Assembly: GCF_008831285.2 (NCBI RefSeq)
Contig: NC_045140.1
Location: 6,241,528-6,305,527, forward strand
Source of the DNA: Nymphaea colorata
Lineage: Eukaryota; Streptophyta; Magnoliopsida; Nymphaeales; Nymphaeaceae
Length of the DNA: 64,000 nucleotides
Reading direction: 5' to 3'
Part shown: positions 10,490 to 20,841 of the stretch, in pieces
Numbering within the stretch: the stretch's first letter is position 1
Layout of the letters: the number at the start of each line of letters is the position of its first letter
Made by a program: the position numbers and the translations under genes
The notes under the pieces: model-generated
Databases searched by the model: none
Told to the model about the DNA's origin: nothing
Seen by the model: only the letters and a program-made list of their open reading frames with translations

Positions 10490-11340
10490 GTCTAGGGTGT
10501 CTAGGCTTGCAAATTCATTAAAAAATTTAAGGTAGTAGCACATACAAGCTATAATTAGTCGTTCTTTATGTTTTGTAATGTTTGATGTGCATGCACATAG
10601 TTTTTCTTTTGCTTTGCGTCATGCATCTAATTTCAAATTGTACACTTAGAATTATGTTCATGTAAAAAATCAGGTTTGGTTATCAGCTATATGCAAGAGA
10701 TAATAGTCCTTGCATGCCCTTGATCCAAAATGATTTTCATAAGGACACAAGCTTTCAAAAAGATAGTTTTGAGCTGCACATTTTCAAAATTGAACTAGTT
10801 TTTAAACTTGTTTTCCAAAACACTAGGTTCAAACATAATTGAGATCTAAAACCTAGGTTGAACCTACCACAAAGATAGATAAAGCAGATCTCGGAATTGG
10901 GGATTCCAGAATTAGGGTTAGAAATCTGAAACCGTAACTCAAGAGAGATGAAAACTAGTATTAGGACAAGAAGAAAAACCAAAAAACAAAAACCAGACAT
11001 GCCTATGACAGCAGGAATATCAGATATGCAAAACACGACACAGAAGACAGCAAGAATTTTAGCCACATTTTTAGACAGAAACTTCTAATACGCAACCAAG
11101 ATGTGATAACAGATTCCAGGAAAGAGACAGATGTATCAAAAGAAATAAAAAACAGAGATAAAAAATGAAACTAAGATATAGAGGAAGGAAGAATAACTAA
11201 AGGGAGAAAGAAAAATAACATAAGAGGGGAAAACCTGGAGAAACAGATACTAAGATCAAATTAGATCTTCCTCGCCATTCCCCAGGAAAACAACTTTACT
11301 ACTTCAAACCTAAATCCACTAAAATATCATATTTTAATTC
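10490..11340. other. Intergenic DNA, no gene seen
   Basis: A minus-strand frame of 103 codons (10755-11066) is hydrophobic but has no recognisable motif. I see no gene. Confidence 0.45.
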
Positions 11341-11594
11341 GTGCACCCTGCTGAAAGGCCACCAATGAAGGGGAGGAAAGGAGAGAGAGATGCTATTCGC
11401 CAATGCTCTTCAACAAGGTCTCATCGTGTTGCAGGGGAAGGGGCATTACTGTTTAGAACACTTTTTTGCGGTTCTCTGAGGACACACAAGTACATGTTGT
11501 GCTCTACAATTTATCTTCAGCGTTTGGTAAACATCACCCGTTTTCAAGAGCAGGATGTTCTTGGAACGATGTGTTAAGCTTACCAAACGCCCTC
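11341..11594. mobile_element. Right end of a diverged relative of the foldback element
   Basis: The segment ends TACCAAACGCCCTC followed by TAA (11595-11597). It aligns loosely with the right end of the foldback element at 19.65-19.79 kb: both have the order TCCTC..GGACA, ACATG, GTTTGGT, CATCACCC, TTTCAAGA or TTGCAAGA, GAACG, GTTA, ACCAAAC, CCCTC. No matching left terminus is visible, so it is truncated or the left end has decayed. It lies 35 bp from the start of the intact foldback element. Confidence 0.55.
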
Positions 11595-13509
11595 TAAAGG
11601 AACCCACCGTTTTCAAGCACAATCATTAAGAGGGTGCTTGGTTGCAGTAACATACCGTTCTAAGTACACTTTGTTCTTGAAAATGGGTAACACTCACCAA
11701 AGGTCGGAAGAAGTACTGGGGAGGACAAGTGTTCCTCGGTCCTCGGAGGACACAAATAAGCGTCCACAGCAGAAAGGCCCTCACCTTGGAACGCGGAGGC
11801 TTTCCTTCCCTTTTCGAAAGCCTCACTCCCTCGCTTGAGACTCCTGGTCTTCGACCTTCTCTCTCTTTCTCATGTTTCACCTTCGGCTTGGAGCAGGTCT
11901 CTCTTTGGCCGTGCAGGTGATCTTCTTCCTTGTCGTCCTCTCCCTTCTCTTCTTCTTCATTTGTTGTTCTTCCCCCTCCTCTACGTTTTTTTCTTCTTCC
12001 TCTTCCTCCTCTTCTTCTTCATTTGTTGTTGTTGCTCCTCCTTCTCCTTCTCCTCTTATTCTTCTTTTCTGTCGGAGGACTTGCTGGAAGGGGTACCTAA
12101 GCAAACCTGGATATGAAAGGTGAGTACTGGTTTCTTTATAAGTCTGACTTCTGGTGGTTCCTCTTTCTCTATGGAAATGGAGGAGAAGTTTACATTTCTT
12201 AGGATTTTAGATGTGCGTGACATTCCAAATTCTACAGGTGTTTCAATCCAGTCCAAATAAATGTCGACCTTTTTTTTTTTTTTCTCACTAACATTTCTTT
12301 GTGAAATCAAATATTCCAGGCTGAATATAGAGGTTAGAAGTGAGCTTTGTTTCTACAAAAGTTTTAAATCCATTTGAATCCTTAGAGGTAGGGGATGATG
12401 ATATTTTTTTTAAACAGTCTTCTATTCTCTTCTTTTTAAATCAATGTGTTGAAGTCATACTCAACGTCCAAGTCCATCAAGAAGGTTGTGCTCACATCTT
12501 CCAGCGCTGCAATTTGCTACCGATTGGATGTACAGCTGGTGTCACGTTTGATGGAGTCCCTCTCCTTGTACCATGATACTATGATGTTTCTATGAGGACA
12601 ACCAAATTGTTTGTAAAAATTCACCAACGGTACCAAAATTCTTTGATTCTTTTCATTCGCTCACTGTTGATGAGATTCTTTCATAATCGGCTTTTGCTAA
12701 AAAAGGCTCTCGGACTCGCTTGTCTGCCTGCAGCTATGGCTCCTGCCCATTACTGTTGTTGCTTGCCTTAAGTCCATTTGAATCGATTTTTTGAATTCTT
12801 AGAGGAGGGGGAGGAACAACAAGTAACTCTTGAGGTACAATCAAACAATTTGGTTGTTCTAATAGAAACATCATAGTATCATAGTACAAGGAAGGGGAGA
12901 CTCCATCAAAGGTGACACCAGCTGCACATCCAATCCATAGCAAATTGCAGCGCAGGAAGATGTGAGCACAACCTTCTTGATGGACTTGGACGTTGAGTGT
13001 GACTTCAACACATTGACTTAAAAAGAAGAAAAAAAAAACTACGTTTAAAAAAAAAAAATCATCATCCCTACCTTTACGGATTAAAAAAATTGATTTAAAT
13101 GGACTTAAACTTTTGCAGAAACAAAGCTCACATCTAACCCTCTATACTCAGCCTGGAATATTTGATTTCACAAAGAAATTTTAGTGAAAAAAGAAAGACC
13201 TGTAGAATTTGGAATCTGACACACATCTAAAATCCTAGGAAAGGTAAAATTCTTCTCCATTTTCACAGTGAAGGAGGAACCACCAGAAATCAGACGTATA
13301 AAGAAACCAATACTCACCTTTCATATCCAGGTTTGCTCAGCTACCGCTTCCAGCAGGTCCTCGGATGGAAAAGAAGAATAAGAGGAGAAGGCGGAGGAAC
13401 AACAACAAATGAAGAAGAAGAGGATGAAGAAGAAAACGTAGAGGAGGGGGAGGAACAACAAATAAAGAAGAGAAGGAAGAGGAAGACAAAGAAGAAGATC
13501 ATCTGCACG

Positions 13510-13604
13510 GCGAAAGAGAGACCTGCTCCAAGCCAAAGGTGAAACATGAGAAAGAGAGAGAAGGTCACTTGCACGAGAGTGCAGCACCTGTAGCCAGATG
13601 ACCA
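13510..13604. repeat. 95-bp direct repeat, copy A (before the Copia 5' LTR)
   Basis: Starts GCGAAAGAGAGACCTGCTCC-like and ends GCCAGATGACCA. The same 95 bp recur at 19478-19572 with about four substitutions. The base order matches the foldback right arm, so this is host element, not LTR. Confidence 0.9.
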
Positions 13605-13605
13605 G

Positions 13606-14035
13606 TGTTGGACAGTGGCCATTGAGCCATATCCGGTTATCTCATAACTGCAAAGCAGTTACAAGATTTTTGTGGGAGCTGATCCAACAGTTACGAGATG
13701 TGTGGGAACTGATCCTTCCCTAAAATCTCTTACTCATCCAAACCGCACGCTAGCAGAAATGGGAAAACCTAAGGGACTGTTCTATTTAAAGCCCAACAGT
13801 TTTCGTTTAGGGTTGATCGACTAATGGCTACCTTAAACAAGTCCCTTGGAAGGAGACCCGTTAATCAAACTTTGCTTCTTCTTCATATTCCTCTTCTCCT
13901 TCTTCTTGCTTTGCTGCTTTGCTTTTTTTTAGAGGGGACGATCGTTGCTTCTTCACTTGAACACAGGAGCATCTGGTGAACATATTGCGGAGGCAACAAC
14001 TTGCAACTTCTGCTGTCACTTCATTTGCTCCAACA
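13606..14035 (+). repeat. 5' LTR of the Copia element
   Basis: Begins TGTTGGACAG and ends CCAACA, the canonical TG...CA ends, and is followed after one base by the primer-binding site. Length is 430 bp. No second copy occurs in the window. Confidence 0.8.
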
Positions 14036-14036
14036 G

Positions 14037-14049
14037 TGGTATCAGAGGC
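14037..14049 (+). other. Primer-binding site for initiator tRNA-Met
   Basis: TGGTATCAGAGGC closely matches the Copia consensus TGGTATCAGAGC and starts two bases after the LTR. Confidence 0.85.
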
Positions 14050-15619
14050 ATACCTATCGAACACCAGTAAGTGGTTTCGACTATTGTGGTGCTTGTGCAT
14101 GTGCATATTATACTACTGTGAAACATGTGTGTCGTCTGTGCATCATGCGTGTATCATGCTGTAATCCATTTACTGAAAATAAAGCATGCTAGCAAATACT
14201 AGTTTGAAGCATGATAGTATTGATTGGGTTTGGAATCCTCAGTTTTACATATTATGTCATCTCTGTGTCTGCTAGAGACTGAGACCACGACTGAGACCAC
14301 GACTGAGCCCAACGGCTGTGTAAAAAACTGTTTTTAGATCAGGATCCTCGTAGAGGATTTGTCCACAAAGAACTCCATTGCTAGAGTTTTTTTTTTTTTT
14401 ACTTGCGTCTCTGGAAAACGGTAGAACAGGAGGTAGAGCCTGCTCTACTTGACATATAACAGACCCAAAATAAATAAATAAAGAAGAAGGAGGAAGTGAA
14501 ACAAAGAACCTTTGCCCTCTTTCTTTTGAGAAAATGACCCAATGGCTACCTGGAAAAGGGCCGGGATTCTCCCGTCTGTCAAAACCGGAGGAACAATCAC
14601 TGTTTTTTTTTCTTTCTATTCTTTGTTGGGCCTTAATCTTTTTCTTGAACTCGGCCTGTCTGCCCCTCTCTTCTCTACCGACGAGCAGTAGCAGTCGCCC
14701 GATCGACTGGAAAGCAGTCGTCTTCCTCGTGCGAGAAGCAGTGATCTCCTCTTGCTGAAAGCAAAGAGACGACTTGGGTAAAGGGGAAGACAGCGTTTGA
14801 AGCCTTGGAGACCTCCTCCTGTCGTTCCTCTATAGTCTACCGGTTCACCGTTGTCTCAGCGAAAGCAGAGACTGAGGAAGCCATTTTTTTTAGGCTTCTG
14901 GTTTGGGAAGGTTGTCTTCCTCACGGTGGCAGCACAGAAGGAGTGAGGGCAGAGAAGGAGCAGGCAGCTATTGAAGGCATCGGTGGGCATGAAGAAGCTG
15001 CAGTGTGAAACCCTAGCGCAGCTCTGGTATGAGGAGAATGGGTTCACGCGAGAGGAGAGAGAGTATTGAGCGAAAAATGAGGAAAACACGGTTTGGAGGG
15101 GTTTTTATACCCAAACTTGAAATACAAAATTAGTCCACCTATTTCGTCAATTTTTAAAAACGACTGTCCATTGTATCGAAAATTAAAGCCGCAACATTTT
15201 TGCTGAAAACCTTTTCGAAAGGAGGTTTGCGAAAGTTAATTTCGGTGAAAACCTGGTAATTTATATGAAATTGCTTTTGGATAACCTCAGAATTGTTATA
15301 AATTTCTAAAAGAGGGGTTCAAAAAATTATTTTGCAATTTCAGCAAGAAATCGTGAATTTATGAGAATTTCGTAGACACCCTCAGGCTTGTTAGAAATTG
15401 TAAAATAAGGGTTCTGAAAATAACTCTGAAAAGAGATATGTATGTTCTAAATTTAATCTAAAGTCTTCTTGTTTTAAATATTATTTTAGAATGTTGTTCG
15501 AGATTGATGTACATGCTCTAGAATATTTTTTTTAAGACCTCTTGATGGGATATTTATTGTGATTTTTTTCCTTTTGTTATTCTTGTTCTTCACTTGCCAT
15601 GAGAAATTAATTTAGAAAT
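14050..15619. other. Long Copia leader holding a promoter-like antisense segment
   Basis: The region between primer-binding site and gag is about 1.6 kb and unlike the rest of the element in base composition between about 14530 and 15110. Read on the minus strand it has TATAAAAA (15102-15109). About 90 bp further on it carries the complement of AAACCCTA (15008-15015 on the plus strand), a telo-box-type element common near plant transcription starts. It then has a C/T-rich leader and ATG at 14884-14882 opening a 15-codon frame MASSVSAFAETTVNR. This looks like the 5' end of an unrelated gene in antisense. No domain identifies that gene. Confidence 0.4.
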
Positions 15620-16500
15620 GACATCAAGAGTGAGGAGTTAGCTAAGACTAAGAAATTGAATGAGACAAACTTCGCTAAGACTAAGAAATTGAATGAGACA
15701 AACTTCTATACATGGAAACATAGAATTATGTTGGCCTTGATTTGGAAAGACTCATTTATGTGATTAACCAGCCTTCTCCCACTTTAAGAGATAAACCTAC
15801 AAATGAAGATGAAGAAAGAAGAGCATATGAGTCCTTTACCACATCATGACATGATGGCTAAAACCATCATGTTAACTTTCATGGAAGATGATCAGATCAG
15901 GGTATTTGAGAATTGTCCAATGGCTAAGGAAATGTTTGATACTATTTCTTCTAAATACAACATCACTACTGCGATGCACGTACAGTTACTGTTAGAATAA
16001 TATGTTTCTTATAAAATGAAAGAGTCAGACAATGTAATGAACCATGTTAATAAGATGTTGGTCATAGCTAAAGATTTAGTTGTGGTGGGTAATGTTATAT
16101 CTGACAACATGTAGATTAGCACAATTTTGAACAGTCTACCTCCTTCTTGGGATATGACAGTTACTGCCTTGAGTCTCCAATTTGATAATCTTACTTTAGA
16201 AAAATTTCCTAGACAGTTAGCTTTATAGCAACAACGTCTGGCCAAGAGAAATAATGCATAACTGATGACAGTTTAGAAAAAACCTGATAGTAGTCATGTG
16301 CCTGTAAGACCCAAACAATTTAAAAATCGAAACGATGTCAAGTTTATGGGTAATTTTGCAAGTACTAACAAATCTCAAGGAATTGTAGTGAAATGCTATA
16401 GACGTGGAAAGCGTGGACATATAAGAAAGAATTGCAGAACAAAACTCCCGAATAGGAAAGATAACAATGGTCAGGACCACAACAACAGGAGGAAGCCGTA
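15620..16500 (+). pseudogene. Copia gag pseudogene
   Basis: Reading through stops, the frame resembles Copia gag (KLNETNFYTWKHRIMLAL near the N-terminus). It contains a direct 33-bp duplication (15641 and 15674) that repeats 11 residues, AKTKKLNETNF, in frame. The zinc knuckle at 16394-16435 reads CYRRGKRGHIRKNC, so the second Cys of the CCHC motif has become Arg. Internal stops at several former Gln positions (for example after VQLLLE at about 15998) break the frame. Confidence 0.8.
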
Positions 16501-19477
16501 AGGAGATTCCGACAGAGAAGTCTTCGGTGTCGTGTTAGAATGTTTGTTTGTAGATGAGGTTTTGATTGGTTGGTGGGTTGATTTAGGAGCTACTCATCAC
16601 ATTGCAAAGACAATGAAAGACGTGATTCACATGGAAGAACTGAGTCATGGAACAAACAAGGTCTACATGGGAAACAACTCATATTGTGACATCATGGGAA
16701 TTGAAGCATATCGACTAAATGTTTGGGGTACTAGTGTCGTACTCAACGAGGTTTTGTATGTCCATTCCATGAGAAGGAATCTTGTGTCTATTCCCGCACT
16801 GACTGGGAAAGGTTTTGAAGTTCAATTTATTCCAAAGAAAGTAACAGTAGGAAAACATGGAAGGTCCATGTTCCATAGAAAATTTGTAAAAGAATATGGT
16901 ATGTTCAAACTTAATGATATGAATGAAGATTCCAGTTCTACTTATTTCGATTGTGCAATGAGTGTGAATATAAACTTATGGCATGAAAATTAAGCCATAT
17001 AAGCATAAAAAAGATGAAGACTCTAACACAACAAAGTTTAGTACATGACATAAATATAAATGATTTTGTGAAATATGAGTTGTATGTATATAAAAAGATG
17101 GAAATGAAATCGTTTCCGTCTGAAGTGATTTGGACCACTGAATTATTGGAGATAATCCATACTGATATATGTGGACCTTTCAGAGTTCAAACTCATACTG
17201 ACAAGTTATACTTCATAACATTTATTGACCACTTCTCAAGATTTGGTTATATATACTTGATTAAAAACAAGTCGAAAACACTTGAGAAATTCAAGGAATA
17301 CAAATTTAAATTCGAGAGACAACTTGGGAGGTATATTAAAGTTGTAATGTATGATCGAGGAGGAGAATACACATCTAATGAATTCTTCGAATACTGTAAA
17401 GACCTTGGTAATAATAGGCAAAAGATAATGCCTAAAATACCACAACAGAATGGTGCAGCTGAAAGGTATGACAAAACCCTCTTGAACATGGTGAGATCCA
17501 TGTGGGCATGTACATAATTGCCAAAAGATTTTTGGGGTGAAGCTATGTTAACAACTATGTATACAATAAATCGAGTGCCCTACAGAGCAATCCCAACCAC
17601 ACCTTATGAGAGATGGACCGGTGAATATCTGAGGAGATGGGGATTTGTAGTACATGTGAAAATTCTAGATCAAAAAATGGATAAACTACATAACATATCA
17701 GAAAGATGTGTATTTATTGAATATCCAAAAGGATCCAATGGCTATAGATTGTATCATTCAACTATGGAACCTATAGAAAGCAGAGATGTAGAGTTCATAG
17801 AAGAACTCAATATCAAAGATTTTGATCTAGTTGAATATTGAAATGATAAGCTAGATGATCTGATTTATTCAAAGGAACAGTCTAGTAATGAACCGACTGG
17901 AGATCAGATAAGCAATAAACCAACTAAGCAAGAATCGTTTGAGGACAGTCTGGTAATGAACCAACTAAAGAGTAGTTAGGTAATGAACCAACTGATCTGA
18001 GTACCTCATAAAAGACCTAGAGCTCTTCCTTTATATTTAAATGATTATTATGTAGATCTGGCAAGGGAGCTATGCTATTTAGCAGATATTGACGAAATAT
18101 TTGATAATCTAACATATGACGAAGCCATAAGCTCACATGAATCGTCGGATTGGATGAATGAAATAGACGAAGAAATTGAATCCATAGAAAAAAATAAAGT
18201 CTAAGAATTAGTAGATCTTCCTAGTGATAGAAAACCCATTGGATGCAAATGGGTGCTAGGGAAGAAGTATAAAGCTGACGGATCAGTCGAGAAATTCAAA
18301 GCCAGGCTGAGTTTCGAAAGGTTTTTTCCAAAAGAAAGGAATTGATTACTCAGAAACCTATTGCAAAGTTTGCATCAATTAGAATAATTTTGGCTATCGC
18401 AACATTCTATGACTTGGTTATTTGTCAGATGGATGTGAAGACTGCTTTCCTGAATGGTGAGTTGAAGGAAACTATATACATGACTCAACCACAGGAGCAT
18501 GTCATCAAGGAAAAGGAAGACAAAGTGAATAAATCGTTGTACAGATTAAAGCAGTCACCTAAACAGTGGTATTTTGCTTTTCACAAATTTATTACAAAAC
18601 TTGGGCTCGTTGCAAACCAACTAGACCACTGTGTATATGTCTGAAAAAGTAAAAATATTTTCTGTATCTTATCATTATATGTTGATGACATATTAATAAC
18701 AGAAAATGATAACAACATGATATTCAAAACGAAGACTTGGCTGAACAAAAGCTTCGAAATGAAGGACTTGGGTGAAACATCCTATATATTAGGAATAAAG
18801 ATCACTCGAGATAGAAACTCAAGAATCTTGAGTTTAAGCCAAGAACGGTATATTGATTATATCTTAAACAAATTTCGTATGTTATATTGCAAACCAATTG
18901 AGACTTATATTGTTAAAGGAGTAAACTTGAGCAGGAGTGATTGTCCTAGTGAATGACAACAAAAATTAAATATTTCATATGTTCAAGCTGTTGGTAGTCT
19001 GATGTATTTAATACTTTGTACTAGACCAGATATAAGCTTTCCTATCAGTCTGGTGAGTCGTTATCAAAGTAATCCTGGTTGGCCTCACTAGCAAGCAGTC
19101 AAAAGGATTTTTCGGTACATTAAAGGAACGGATGGACTGAAATTGTCCTACCAAGCCGATGAGCTAACTTCAATTGACTATTCTGATGCAGATTTTGCAG
19201 GATGCAAATATGACAGTAAGTCTACTTCATAGTATGTTTTCCTCTTTGGAGGTGGAGCGATAGCTTGGTCTTGTAAAAAACAGAGATGTGTTGCTCAGCA
19301 CACTCATGAAGTAGAGTATATAGCTTGTAATGTTGCAACTAATTTTGCTGTCTGAATAAATCGGTTCTTGAAAGACTTGAAATTAGATCTTGCTCATGAA
19401 CCAGTTCAACTGTACTGTAATAATCAGACAGTGATATCTCTTATGAAGAACGGAGCAGTTAGCTCAAAGAGTAAACT
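16501..19477 (+). pseudogene. Copia pol pseudogene (protease, integrase, RT, RNase H)
   Basis: Protease: WWVDLGATHH at about 16574, where the active-site DSGA or DTGA has become DLGA. Integrase: the GAG-pre region is frameshifted near 16985, and the paired Cys of its zinc site read Tyr (YELYVYKKM). The core keeps IIHTDICGPF, MYDRGGEY and PQQNGAAE, supplying the D, D and E. Reverse transcriptase: QMDVKTAFLNGEL (about 18428), LYRLKQSPKQWY and YVDD (18678-18689). RNase H: DYSDADFAG, about 19176, through to VSSKSK at 19477. At least two frameshifts (near 16985 and 18310) and many stops are present. All catalytic motifs can be recognised, but no functional product is possible. Confidence 0.88.
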
Positions 19478-19572
19478 GCGAAAGAGAGACCTGCTCCAAG
19501 CCGAAGGTGAAACATGATAAAGAGAGAGAAGGTCACTTGCACGAGAGTGCAACACCTGCAGCCAGATGACCA
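19478..19572. repeat. 95-bp direct repeat, copy B (after the Copia)
   Basis: Same 95 bp as 13510-13604, joined directly to truncated RNase H sequence on the left and to the rest of the foldback right arm on the right. Confidence 0.9.
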
Positions 19573-19792
19573 CGAGTTTCACACGAGGGAGTGAGGCTTT
19601 CGAAAGGCAAAGGAAAGCCTCCCGCGTTCCAGAGGTGAGGTTGTTTCAGCTAAGAACGTTTATTTGTGTCCTCTAGGGACAGCAAAACACATGTCCTCCC
19701 CGGTATTTCGTCTGGCATTTGGTGCGTGTCACCCATTTGCAAGAACAAAGTTTACTTCGAACGGTATGTTACTGCAACCAAACACCCTCTAT

Positions 19793-20841
<1,049 letters not shown>

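Larger units (their letters stand above)
13606..19477 (+). mobile_element. Copia-superfamily LTR retrotransposon, 3'-truncated and decayed
   Basis: Contents in order: 5' LTR (13606-14035), tRNA-Met primer-binding site, an unusually long leader of about 1.6 kb, gag, protease, integrase, reverse transcriptase and RNase H. The order integrase before reverse transcriptase defines Copia. The sequence stops inside the end of RNase H (after VSSKSK), so the final codons, polypurine tract and 3' LTR are missing. A second copy of the 95-bp host flank follows at once. Many stop codons, several of which look like Gln codons changed to TAA or TAG, and at least two frameshifts show it is long dead. Confidence 0.9.
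11630..19789. mobile_element. Long foldback (inverted-repeat) element, split by Copia
   Basis: The left arm (11630 to about 12613) and right arm (about 12840 to 13604, then 19573-19789) are inverted copies of each other around a loop of about 226 bp. Termini are GAGGGTGCTTGGTTGCAG on the left and, inverted, GAGGGTGTTTGGTTGCAG on the right, flanked by TAA and TAT. The 3-bp TWA-type target points to the PIF/Harbinger group. The arms match through CTTTGATGGAGTC, ATACTATGATGTTTCTA and AACAACCAAATTGTTTG. The right arm is interrupted by a Copia element plus a 95-bp duplication. Without these the element would be about 2.2 kb. CT-rich parts give long frames on both strands, but no transposase domain is seen. 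Confidence 0.8.
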
